Shown in pieces: positions 37,245 to 45,678 of a stretch of DNA of 64,000 bases (position 1 is its first letter; every line of letters starts with the position of its first letter). The notes below the pieces were generated by a model. It worked only from the letters and a program-made list of their open reading frames with translations, was not told where the DNA came from and ran no database searches. The position numbers were made by a program, and so were the translations under genes. Source of the DNA: Nocardioides sp. zg-1230 (lineage in GTDB: Bacteria > Actinomycetota > Actinomycetes > Propionibacteriales > Nocardioidaceae); assembly GCF_013155335.1 (NCBI RefSeq), contig NZ_JABJQZ010000004.1, positions 1 to 64,000 on the forward strand. Direction: 5' to 3'.

Positions 37245-38288
37245 ATGGCACTGAATGGCACAACAGGGGGCTTCATCGGCCGCGACATGGCCGTCGACCT
37301 CGGCACCGCCAACACGCTCGTCTACGTCCGCGGCCGGGGCGTCGTGCTCGACGAGCCGTCCGTCGTGGCGATGAACACCACCACCGGCGAGGTGCTGGCG
37401 GTGGGCCACGAGGCCAAGCGGATGATCGGTCGCACACCCGACACCATCGCTGCCATCCGCCCGCTCAAGGACGGCGTGATCGCCGACTTCGAGGCGACCG
37501 AGCAGATGCTGCGCTACTTCATCCACCAGGTGCACCGCCGCCGCTACTTCGCCAAGCCGCGCATGGTGATCTGCGTGCCGAGCGGCATCACGGCCGTCGA
37601 GCAGCGCGCGGTCAAGGAGGCCGGCTACCAGGCCGGCGCCCGCAAGGTCTACATCGTCGAGGAGCCGATGGCGGCCGCGATCGGCGCCGGGCTGCCCGTC
37701 CACGAGGCCACCGGCAACATGGTCGTCGACGTGGGCGGCGGCACCACCGAGGTCGCGGTCATCAGCCTGGGCGGCATCGTCACGAGCCTGTCGGTGCGCA
37801 CCGCCGGCGACGACCTCGACCAGGCGATCATCGCGTGGATGAAGAAGGAGTACTCCCTCATGCTGGGGGAGCGCACCGCCGAGGAGATGAAGATGACCCT
37901 CGGCTCCGCCTTCCCGCTGCCCAGCGAGCCCGACGCCGAGATCCGCGGGCGCGACATGGTCTCCGGCCTGCCGCGCACCGTGGTCGTCTCCAGCTCCGAG
38001 CTGCGCCAGGCGCTCGAGGAGCCGCTGCACAGCATCATCGACGCCGTCCGCACCACCCTCGACCAGACGCCGCCCGAGCTCGCCGGCGACATCATGGATC
38101 GCGGCATCGTCCTCACCGGTGGCGGCGCGATGCTGCGCGGCCTCGACGAGCGGCTGCGCCACGAGACCGGCATGCCCGTCCACGTCGCGGAGGACCCGCT
38201 GTCCTCGGTGGCCTACGGCGCCGGTAAGTGCGTGGAGGAGTTCGAGGCGCTCCAGCAGGTCCTGGTCTCCGACCCGAGGCGCTTCTGA
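37245..38288 (+). CDS. mreB: Rod-shape-determining actin homologue MreB
   Basis: A 347-residue actin-like ATPase. Phosphate-1 MAVDLGTANTLVYV is near residue 10, phosphate-2 VVDVGGGTTEVAV near 160 and the adenosine motif IVLTGGGAMLRGL near 288. It forms membrane-bound filaments that guide lateral wall synthesis. Its presence excludes the Corynebacteriales, which lack MreB. It heads the mreB-mreC-mreD-mrdA-rodA unit; mreC begins on its stop (TGATG). Confidence 0.96.
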   Translation: MALNGTTGGFIGRDMAVDLGTANTLVYVRGRGVVLDEPSVVAMNTTTGEVLAVGHEAKRMIGRTPDTIAAIRPLKDGVIADFEATEQMLRYFIHQVHRRRYFAKPRMVICVPSGITAVEQRAVKEAGYQAGARKVYIVEEPMAAAIGAGLPVHEATGNMVVDVGGGTTEVAVISLGGIVTSLSVRTAGDDLDQAIIAWMKKEYSLMLGERTAEEMKMTLGSAFPLPSEPDAEIRGRDMVSGLPRTVVVSSSELRQALEEPLHSIIDAVRTTLDQTPPELAGDIMDRGIVLTGGGAMLRGLDERLRHETGMPVHVAEDPLSSVAYGAGKCVEEFEALQQVLVSDPRRF

Positions 38289-39226
38289 TGGGGGCCTTCG
38301 GGGGGCACGAGGGTCGCGAGCGGCGCTGGACCGGCCTCGACCGGCTCGAGTCGCGCAACCGCCCGCCGCGCTCGCTGCTGGTGGCGCTCGTCCTGGCCAG
38401 CGTCACGCTCATCACCCTCGACGTGTCCGGCGGGGCCAGCTCGCCGATCGAGCCGGCGCGACGCGTGGTGGGGGAGGCCTTCGGTCCCGCCGAGACCGGC
38501 GTCGCCGCAGCCGTGCGCCCCTTCACCGCCGTGCCCGCGTGGTTCCGCAGCAAGGGCGACCTCGCCGACCAGGTGCGGGACCTCGAGGCCAGCAACGCCG
38601 AGCTCAAGGGCCAGGTCGAGCTGGCCGGCTTCGACCGCAACCGCCTCGAGCAGTACGACGGACTCACCACGGCCGCGGAGGACCTGGGGTCGGCCCTCGT
38701 CCCGGCCCGCGTGGTCGCGCTGGGCTCGCGCCAGTCGCAGAGCTTCACGGTCACCATCGACGCCGGCTCGGAGGCCGGCGTCGGTCCCGACATGACGGTC
38801 GTCAACAACGACGGCCTCGTCGGCCGGGTGCTGCGGGTCACCCGCACCACCGCCACCGTGCTGCTCGTCATCGACCCCGACTCGACCGTCGGCGGTCGCG
38901 TCGGGTCGAGCATGGAGATCGGGTTCGTCACCGGCAGCGGGTCGCTCGACCAGGAGTCGGGCCTCGACCTGCGCCTCGTCGACGACGCGTCGGTGCCCGC
39001 TCGCGACGACACCGTCGTGACGTGGGGCAGCACGACCGGCCCCTACGCCCCGGGCGTGCCCATCGGCACCATCACCGAGGTCTACAGCTCGCTGCGCGAG
39101 GCCTCCCAGCGCGCGGTGGTGAAGCCCTTCGTGGACTTCTCCGCCCTCGACGTCGTCGGCGTGATGGTCCCGAGCGGCGTTCGGAGCGACCGCGCCCTGG
39201 TCGAGGCCGACGGGAGCCTGCGATGA
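38288..39226 (+). CDS. mreC: Rod-shape-determining protein MreC
   Basis: A 312-residue bitopic protein: one N-terminal TM helix (SLLVALVLASVTLITL), a coiled coil at residues about 95-125 (LADQVRDLEASNAELKGQVE), then the extracellular double beta-barrel ending KPFVDFSALDVVGVMV, the family signature. MreC activates PBP2 in the elongasome. Starts one base before the end of the mreB stop and is overlapped by mreD. Confidence 0.93.
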   Translation: MGAFGGHEGRERRWTGLDRLESRNRPPRSLLVALVLASVTLITLDVSGGASSPIEPARRVVGEAFGPAETGVAAAVRPFTAVPAWFRSKGDLADQVRDLEASNAELKGQVELAGFDRNRLEQYDGLTTAAEDLGSALVPARVVALGSRQSQSFTVTIDAGSEAGVGPDMTVVNNDGLVGRVLRVTRTTATVLLVIDPDSTVGGRVGSSMEIGFVTGSGSLDQESGLDLRLVDDASVPARDDTVVTWGSTTGPYAPGVPIGTITEVYSSLREASQRAVVKPFVDFSALDVVGVMVPSGVRSDRALVEADGSLR

Positions 39227-39735
39227 GCTACCTCCGCTGGCTGGCCGCCCTCGCCGCGGTCGTCGTGGCGCTCGTCGTGCAGGTCACCCTCTTCCCGCAC
39301 GTCGCGTGGCACGGCATCGTCCCCAACCTCTGCCTGCTGGTCGTGGTCGCGGCGGCACTGACCGTCGAGGCGCCGTTCGCCCTGGTCCTGGGCTTCGCGG
39401 CCGGGCTCACCCTCGACCTCGCGCCACCGGCCGACCACGTGGCCGGTCGCTGGGCGCTCGCACTGACGGTGGTGGCGTTCCTCGCCGCCCGGGTGCGCCA
39501 GGACCAGAAGCCGACCGCGCTCGCCGTGGTCGGCACCGTCGCCGCGGCGTCGTTCGTGGCGACGTCGTTGTTCGCGCTCTCGGGCGTGCTGCTCCAGGAC
39601 CCCGCCATGTCGGTCGCCGGGCTGCTCGAGGTGGTCCTGGTCGCTGTCGCGTGGGACGTGCTGCTCACCCCGTTCGTGCTCCCGCCGCTGATGAAGCTCT
39701 TCACGCGCCTCAGCCCGCAGTGGGCCGCCTCGTGA
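39223..39735 (+). CDS. mreD: Rod-shape-determining protein MreD
   Basis: A 170-residue integral membrane protein with five or six hydrophobic helices, the usual size and topology of MreD. It links the MreC/MreB assembly to PBP2-RodA. The ATG overlaps the mreC stop (ATGA) and the next gene begins in its own stop (GTGA). Sequence signatures are weak in this family, so the call leans on context. Confidence 0.9.
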   Translation: MSYLRWLAALAAVVVALVVQVTLFPHVAWHGIVPNLCLLVVVAAALTVEAPFALVLGFAAGLTLDLAPPADHVAGRWALALTVVAFLAARVRQDQKPTALAVVGTVAAASFVATSLFALSGVLLQDPAMSVAGLLEVVLVAVAWDVLLTPFVLPPLMKLFTRLSPQWAAS

Positions 39736-41879
39736 GGCCTGCCACCCGGGGCAGGGGCGACCGGAGCCGCCTGCGGCTGGTGGTGGTGCAGGCCCTCGTC
39801 TTCTCGCTCTTCGCGACCCTGTTCGTCCGGCTCTACTACCTCCAGGTCATCGGCGGCGAGTCCTACCAGGCGCAGGCCGCCGACCAGTCCGTGCGCGACA
39901 TCGTCGTCCAGCCCCAGCGCGGGCTGATCGTCGACAACCAGGGCCGACCGCTCGTGGCCAACCGCACCTCGTGGGTCATCTCGATGGATCGCACGCTCCT
40001 CGGCAAGCTGGAGGAGCGCCAGCGCACCGAGCTGGTCCGGCGCGTCTCCGTGGTCGTCGACGCCCAGCCGGCCGACGTCGAGGCCCGCCTCGTGACGTGC
40101 GGCGACCCCGGAAGCGTGCGCGACGTGTGCTGGAACGGCTCGCCCTACCAGCCGGTGCCGGTGGCCACCGACGTACCGAAGAGCGTCGCCCTGCAGGTGC
40201 TCGAGCAGCCGGAGGACTACCCCGGCGTGCTGGCCGAGCAGCAGAACGTCCGCTCCTACCCGCGACCCTTCGGCATCAACCTCGCCCACGTGCTGGGCTA
40301 CCTCAGCCCGGTCACCGAGGAGGAGTACGACCTCGCGGCGGAGCGCGACGACCGCTCCCTCAACGGCGCGTCCGTCGTCGGCCGTGCCGGGGTGGAGAAG
40401 CAGTACGACGAGTGGCTGCGCGGCCTGCCCGGATACCGCCGCGTCGCGGTGGACTCCATGGGCCGCGTCCTTGGCGACGACTCGCTCGTCGACAGCACGC
40501 CCGGCGACACGCTCGTCACCTCGATCGACGCCAAGGTGCAGTCGGTCGTCGAGCGCCAGCTGGCCGAGCGGATCGCCTTCCAGCGCACGCAGCTCGACAC
40601 GGTGACCGGCCGCAAGTACGTCGCCGACTCCGGCGCCGCCGTCGTCCTCGACGCCAAGACCGGACGGGTGGTCGCGATGGCCAGCCAGCCGACGTACGAC
40701 CCCGACGTGTGGACCGGTGGCATCAGCCAGGAGCAGCTCAAGAGGCTCTACTCCGAGAAGGCCGGCACGCCGCTGCTCTCGCGCGCGACCCAGGGCCAGT
40801 TCGCCCCCGGGTCGACGTGGAAGCCGTTCATGACGGCCGGCGCGCTGACCAACGGCTACTCGATGGACACTGCGCTGCCGTGCTCCTCGGGCTTCCAGGT
40901 CGGCAACCGGGTGTTCAAGAACTACGAGTCCGGCGCCTACGGCAGCATCGGCTTCGCCAAGGCGCTCGAGGTCTCCTGCAACACCTTCTTCTACCGCATC
41001 GGCTACGACTTCTGGCAGCGCTTCGGAAGCGACCCGGCCGACATCGACGCCAAGGACCCGCTGGTCGAGGAGGCCAAGGACTTCGGCTTCGGCTCCCGCA
41101 CCGGCATCGACCTGCCCGGTGAGGCGCCCGGCCGGATCGCCGACCGCCATTGGAAGCAGGCCTACTACGAGTCACAGAAGGACTACTACTGCGAGCTCAG
41201 CGCCAAGCCGCAGACCGACGACACGAGCGACTTCGTCTACAAGTTCGCCCGCGAGTTCTGCCTCGAGGGCAACCTCTACCGCGCCGGCGACGCCGTGAAC
41301 TTCTCCATCGGCCAGGGCGACACGATCGTCACGCCGCTCCAGCTCGCCCGCGGCTACGCCGCGCTGAGCAACGGCGGCACCCTCTGGGCGCCGACCGTCG
41401 CCAAGGCGATCGTCAGCCCCGAGGGCAAGGTGCTGCGCCGCATCGCCCCACGCAAGGTCGGCGAGGTCGACGTCCCGAAGAAGTACCTCGACTACATCGA
41501 CGGCGCCCTGGAGAACGTCTCCCGGGTGGGCACGATGGCCTGGAAGCTCGTCGGCTTCCCCATCGACGACGTCACCATCCGCGCCAAGACCGGCTCCGCG
41601 GAGGTCTACGGCAAGCAGTCGACCGGCTGGGTCGCGTCCTACTCGAAGGACTACGTCGTGGTCATGATGATCAGCCAGGGCGGCACCGGGTCGGGCTCCA
41701 CCGGCGAGGGCATCCGCGCGATCTGGGAGGCGCTCTACGGCGTCGAGGGCGAGACCGTGCGTCCGGCACGCGCCGCCATCCCGGGCACCGTGCCGCCGGC
41801 CAGGCTGCCGCAGTTCCTCGAGGACGGGTCGATCATGCCGCCCGTCCCCGGCACGGCAGCAGACAAGGGAGGGGAGTGA
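39732..41879 (+). CDS. mrdA: Penicillin-binding protein 2 (elongation transpeptidase)
   Basis: A 715-residue class B PBP: one N-terminal TM helix (VVVQALVFSLFATLFVRLYY), a dimerisation domain beginning QPQRGLIVDNQGRPLVANR, then the transpeptidase domain with Ser-x-x-Lys in GSTWKP (about 360), Ser-x-Asn in VSCN (about 414) and KTG in AKTGSAEV (about 618). It cross-links peptidoglycan during elongation with RodA. The GTG start overlaps the mreD stop. Confidence 0.95.
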   Translation: MRPATRGRGDRSRLRLVVVQALVFSLFATLFVRLYYLQVIGGESYQAQAADQSVRDIVVQPQRGLIVDNQGRPLVANRTSWVISMDRTLLGKLEERQRTELVRRVSVVVDAQPADVEARLVTCGDPGSVRDVCWNGSPYQPVPVATDVPKSVALQVLEQPEDYPGVLAEQQNVRSYPRPFGINLAHVLGYLSPVTEEEYDLAAERDDRSLNGASVVGRAGVEKQYDEWLRGLPGYRRVAVDSMGRVLGDDSLVDSTPGDTLVTSIDAKVQSVVERQLAERIAFQRTQLDTVTGRKYVADSGAAVVLDAKTGRVVAMASQPTYDPDVWTGGISQEQLKRLYSEKAGTPLLSRATQGQFAPGSTWKPFMTAGALTNGYSMDTALPCSSGFQVGNRVFKNYESGAYGSIGFAKALEVSCNTFFYRIGYDFWQRFGSDPADIDAKDPLVEEAKDFGFGSRTGIDLPGEAPGRIADRHWKQAYYESQKDYYCELSAKPQTDDTSDFVYKFAREFCLEGNLYRAGDAVNFSIGQGDTIVTPLQLARGYAALSNGGTLWAPTVAKAIVSPEGKVLRRIAPRKVGEVDVPKKYLDYIDGALENVSRVGTMAWKLVGFPIDDVTIRAKTGSAEVYGKQSTGWVASYSKDYVVVMMISQGGTGSGSTGEGIRAIWEALYGVEGETVRPARAAIPGTVPPARLPQFLEDGSIMPPVPGTAADKGGE

Positions 41880-41883
41880 GCCG

Positions 41884-43068
41884 ATGACCGTCCTGTCCAC
41901 CCGGCCCACCGGTCGTCCTGCCCGGCCCCTGCGCGCGGCGACGAGCCTGCGCGCCCCAGGACTCGACTGGCTGCTGATGCTGGCCGCGCTGGCGCTCGTC
42001 ACCCTCGGCACCCTGCTGGTCTGGTCGGCCACCTCGACCCGCGCCGACCTGACCGGCGGCGACCCCAACGCCTACCTGCGCAAGCAGCTGGTCAATGTCG
42101 CAATCGGTTTGGTGCTGATGGTCGCCGTCCTCGCCACCGACCACCGGTGGGTGCGCATCCTCGCGCCGCTGGCCTACCTCGCCAGCGTCGGCGGCCTGGT
42201 CATGGTGCTCGTGGCCGGCAGCACGATCAACGGGTCCCGGTCGTGGATCCAGCTCGGCGGCATGTCGATCCAGCCCGCGGAGTTCGCCAAGCTCGCCGTG
42301 GTGATCGGCATGGCGCTCGTCGTGGCCGAGCGCACCGAACGACGGTGGGGCCGGCGCGTGGGCAGCCTCGAGGTCGTCGTCATGCTCGCGATCGCCGGGG
42401 TGCCCGCGGCGCTGATCCTGCTCCAGCCGGACCTCGGCACCATGCTCGTGCTGTCGGCGACGGTCTTCGGCGTGCTCGCGGTGGCCGGCGCCGGCCGGCT
42501 GTGGCTCGCGGGCCTGACGCTCGGCGCGGTCGGCGGCGCCGTCGTGGCGGTGTCCATGGGCGTGCTCAAGCCCTACCAGGTCGACCGTTTCCTCGCCTTC
42601 ACCAACCCCGGGCTCGACCCGCGCGGCGCGGGGTACAACGTCGAGCAGGCGCGCATCGCCGTCGGCAACGGCGGCCTCCTCGGCCAGGGCCTGTTCGACG
42701 GGTCCCAGACGCGTTCGGGGTTCGTGCCCGAGCAGCACACCGACTTCATCTTCACCGTCGCCGGCGAGGAGCTCGGCCTGGTGGGCGCGGGCGTCCTGAT
42801 CCTGCTCGTCGCGGTCGTGATCTGGCGCGCACTGACGATCTCCGCCCAGGCCCCCGACCTCTTCGGCCGCGTCGCCGCTGCCGGTATCGCCTGCTGGTGG
42901 GGGTTCCAGGCCTTCCAGAACATCGGCATGTGCCTCGGCATCATGCCCGTCACGGGCGTGCCGCTGCCGTTCGTGTCCTACGGCGGCAGCTCGCTGTTCG
43001 CAGGCATGCTGGCACTCGGCCTGCTGCAGAACATCCACCTGAGGTCGGCGGGCCCGCTGCGTCGATGA
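41884..43068 (+). CDS. rodA: Peptidoglycan glycosyltransferase RodA
   Basis: A 394-residue SEDS polymerase with about 10 TM helices. SEDS signatures include WIQLGGMSIQPAEFAKLA, the loop after the large extracellular region with EQARIAVGNGGLLGQGL, and EQHTDFIFTVAGEELGL. It polymerises lipid II into glycan strands in complex with the PBP2 encoded 4 nt upstream. It closes the elongasome unit. Confidence 0.95.
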   Translation: MTVLSTRPTGRPARPLRAATSLRAPGLDWLLMLAALALVTLGTLLVWSATSTRADLTGGDPNAYLRKQLVNVAIGLVLMVAVLATDHRWVRILAPLAYLASVGGLVMVLVAGSTINGSRSWIQLGGMSIQPAEFAKLAVVIGMALVVAERTERRWGRRVGSLEVVVMLAIAGVPAALILLQPDLGTMLVLSATVFGVLAVAGAGRLWLAGLTLGAVGGAVVAVSMGVLKPYQVDRFLAFTNPGLDPRGAGYNVEQARIAVGNGGLLGQGLFDGSQTRSGFVPEQHTDFIFTVAGEELGLVGAGVLILLVAVVIWRALTISAQAPDLFGRVAAAGIACWWGFQAFQNIGMCLGIMPVTGVPLPFVSYGGSSLFAGMLALGLLQNIHLRSAGPLRR

Positions 43069-43116
43069 GCGGGGGCCGCTGAGCCTCGCTGAGCCCCGCT
43101 GAGTAGGCCGCACCAC

Positions 43117-43148
43117 CCGCGTCGACGTAACCTTGAGGGTCGACGCGG
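43117..43148. promoter_or_regulatory. Inverted repeat enclosing a -10-like hexamer
   Basis: CCGCGTCGAC (43117-43126) and GTCGACGCGG (43139-43148) form perfect 10-bp arms around a 12-nt centre containing TAACCT (43128-43133). It lies about 65 nt upstream of the radical SAM gene and could be an operator over its promoter or a rodA terminator. Confidence 0.45.
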
Positions 43149-43211
43149 CCGCCGTGCCCGTCCTTCCCTGGTCCCGAACCGTGTCCCCAGCCATGTCGAG
43201 GTGTTGCTGTC

Positions 43212-45185
43212 ATGTCCGTCGCGTCGGTCTTCCCGCGCCTGGAGGCGAGGCTTCCGTCGGTGCAGAAGCCCATCCAGTACGTCGGTGGCGAGCTCAACTC
43301 GGTCGTCAAGGACTGGGACTGCGCGGAGGCGTCGGAGACCGGCGGCCCGACGGTCCGCTGGGCGCTGATGTACCCCGACGCCTACGAGGTGGGCCTGCCC
43401 AACCAGGGCGTGCAGATCCTCTACGAGGTGCTCAACGAGCGCGACTGGATCCTCGCGGAGCGCACCTACTCGGTGTGGCCCGACATGGAGCAGGTGATGC
43501 GCGAGGGTGACGCGCAGGGACCGATCCCGCAGTTCACCGTCGACAGCCACCGCCCGGTCGGCGCCTTCGACCTCTTCGGCCTGAGCTTCTCGACCGAGCT
43601 CGGCTACACCAACATGCTCAACGCCCTCGACCTGGCCGGGATCCCGCTCCACGCGGTCGACCGCGGTGAGGACGACCCGGTCGTGATCGCCGGCGGGCAC
43701 GCCGCGTTCAACCCCGAGCCCATCGCCGACTTCGTCGACGCGGCCGTGCTCGGCGACGGCGAGGAGGTCGTGCTCGCCATCTCCGAGGTCGTGCGCGAGT
43801 GGAAGGCCGAGGACCGTCCGGGCGGTCGCGAGGAGCTGCTGCGCCGGCTCGCGGTCACCGGCAACATCTACGTCCCGCGGTTCTACGACGTGGCCTACGC
43901 CGCCGATGGCTCGATCGAGGCCGTCGTGCCCAACCGCCCGGGCATCCCGTTCCGGGTCCGCAAGCACACGCTGATGGACCTCGACCAGTGGCCCTACCCG
44001 GCCAACCCGCTCGTGCCGCTGGCCGAGACCGTGCACGAGCGCTTCTCCGTCGAGATCTTCCGCGGCTGCACCCGCGGCTGCCGCTTCTGCCAGGCCGGGA
44101 TGATCACCCGCCCGGTGCGCGAGCGGTCCATCGAGACCATCGGCGACATGGTCGAGAACGGCATCCGCAAGTCGGGCTTCGAGGAGGTCGGCCTGCTGTC
44201 GTTGTCCAGCGCCGACCACACCGAGATCGGTGATGTCGCCAAGGGGCTGGCCGACCGCTACGAAGGCTCCAACGTCTCCCTGTCGCTGCCCAGCACGCGC
44301 GTCGACGCCTTCAACATCACCCTGGCCAACGAGTTCTCCCGCAACGGGCGCCGCTCGGGCCTGACCTTCGCTCCCGAGGGTGGCTCGGAGCGGATGCGCA
44401 AGGTGATCAACAAGATGGTGAGCGAGGACGACCTCATCCGCACCGTCGCAGCGGCGTACTCCCACGGCTGGCGCCAGGTGAAGCTCTACTTCATGTGCGG
44501 CCTCCCCGAGGAGACCGACGAGGACGTGCTCGCCATCGCCGACCTCGCCAAGCGCGTGATCAAGACCGGCCGCGAGGTCTCGGGCCGCAACGACATCCGC
44601 TGCACCGTGTCGATCGGCGGGTTCGTGCCCAAGCCGCACACGCCGTTCCAGTGGGCCCCGCAGCTCGACCACGAGGCCACCGACGAGCGGCTGCGGCTCC
44701 TGCGCGAGGTGGTCCGCGAGGACAAGAAGTACGCGCGTGCGATCGGCTTCCGCTACCACGACGGCAAGCCCGGGATCGTCGAGGGCCTGCTCTCGCGGGG
44801 TGACCGCCGTGTCGGCCGGGTCATCGAGGAGGTCTGGCGCGACGGCGGCCGCTTCGACGGCTGGAGCGAGCACTTCTCCTACGACCGCTGGATGACCTCG
44901 GCGGAGAAGGCGCTGGCGGGCACCGGCGTCGACGTCGACTGGTACACCACCCGCCCGCGTGACTACGACGAGGTGCTGCCGTGGGAGCACCTCGACTCCG
45001 GCCTCGACAAGGACTGGCTGTGGGGCGACTGGGAGGACGCCCTCGCGACCGCAGACGGCGCCGACATCGAGATCGAGGACTGCCGCTGGACGCCCTGCTA
45101 CGACTGCGGCGTCTGCCCGGAGATGGGCACGGAGATCCAGGTCGGCCCGACGGGCCAGAAGCTGCTCCCGCTCTCCGTCGTGTGA
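43212..45185 (+). CDS. TIGR03960-family B12-binding-like radical SAM protein
   Basis: A 657-residue protein with an N-terminal cobalamin-binding-like Rossmann region (ALMYPDAYEVGLPNQGVQ), then a radical SAM core whose cluster cysteines are in CTRGCRFCQ (about residues 287-294). A C-terminal Cys-rich tail follows (CRWTPCYDCGVCPEMG). In most actinobacteria this gene is directly followed by the DUF2344/TIGR03936 gene, then rne and rplU. Here the partner is 12 kb away at 57476. The reaction is unknown. The start follows a GAGGTG. Confidence 0.9.
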   Translation: MSVASVFPRLEARLPSVQKPIQYVGGELNSVVKDWDCAEASETGGPTVRWALMYPDAYEVGLPNQGVQILYEVLNERDWILAERTYSVWPDMEQVMREGDAQGPIPQFTVDSHRPVGAFDLFGLSFSTELGYTNMLNALDLAGIPLHAVDRGEDDPVVIAGGHAAFNPEPIADFVDAAVLGDGEEVVLAISEVVREWKAEDRPGGREELLRRLAVTGNIYVPRFYDVAYAADGSIEAVVPNRPGIPFRVRKHTLMDLDQWPYPANPLVPLAETVHERFSVEIFRGCTRGCRFCQAGMITRPVRERSIETIGDMVENGIRKSGFEEVGLLSLSSADHTEIGDVAKGLADRYEGSNVSLSLPSTRVDAFNITLANEFSRNGRRSGLTFAPEGGSERMRKVINKMVSEDDLIRTVAAAYSHGWRQVKLYFMCGLPEETDEDVLAIADLAKRVIKTGREVSGRNDIRCTVSIGGFVPKPHTPFQWAPQLDHEATDERLRLLREVVREDKKYARAIGFRYHDGKPGIVEGLLSRGDRRVGRVIEEVWRDGGRFDGWSEHFSYDRWMTSAEKALAGTGVDVDWYTTRPRDYDEVLPWEHLDSGLDKDWLWGDWEDALATADGADIEIEDCRWTPCYDCGVCPEMGTEIQVGPTGQKLLPLSVV

Positions 45186-45231
45186 GGGTGGTCTGACCTC
45201 GGGCCTGCCCGGCGGCGGTCCCGGCTTGGGA

Positions 45232-45237
45232 TAGCCT
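45232..45237 (+). promoter_or_regulatory. -10 TAGCCT upstream of the glycan block
   Basis: TAGCCT lies 72 nt before the GTG at 45310, giving a leader of about 65 nt that ends in GGAGGAG. Confidence 0.35.
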
Positions 45238-45309
45238 GACGCGCGCACGGAGCAGGTCCGGCGCGCACCGCGCGCGGCAGCAAGGCAGGCAGCAGGCGGA
45301 GGAGACAGG

Positions 45310-45678
45310 GTGACCCAGGACGCGACGACGGCGACGGGCGAGTCGGAGGTCGAGCGGCTCCGCCGCGAGATCGCCGAGGTCCGCCACGAGCTGCTGCTGA
45401 GCCGCGACCAGGTCATCGGCAGCGACGCCGAGGTCGGTCGGGTCAACCGCGACCTGACCCGGCTCACCCAGGAGCTGCGCTCGACCACCCGCAAGCTGCG
45501 CCGCACGACCGCCCGCCGCGACGAGCTCCAGCAGCGCCTCGACCGCTCCCGCAAGCGCCAGGAGGAGCAGGTGCAGCGCCTGCGCAACCGGGTGGCCCAG
45601 CTCGAGGGCGAGCTGTCGGCAGCACGCACGTCGTTCCCGCGACGCGTCGCGCGCGCCGTGCGCCGGCGGCTGCGGTGA
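45310..45678 (+). CDS. Coiled-coil protein at the head of the glycan block
   Basis: A 122-residue protein, almost wholly helical. Heptad-like charged residues run from about 12 to 108 (SEVERLRREIAEVRHELLL, RKRQEEQVQRLRNRVAQLE), and the tail is strongly basic (RRVARAVRRRLR), suitable for contact with membrane lipids or nucleic acid. No family is recognised. The GTG follows GGAGGAG and the following glycosyltransferase overlaps its stop (GTGA), so it may be a scaffold for that enzyme. Confidence 0.7.
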   Translation: MTQDATTATGESEVERLRREIAEVRHELLLSRDQVIGSDAEVGRVNRDLTRLTQELRSTTRKLRRTTARRDELQQRLDRSRKRQEEQVQRLRNRVAQLEGELSAARTSFPRRVARAVRRRLR

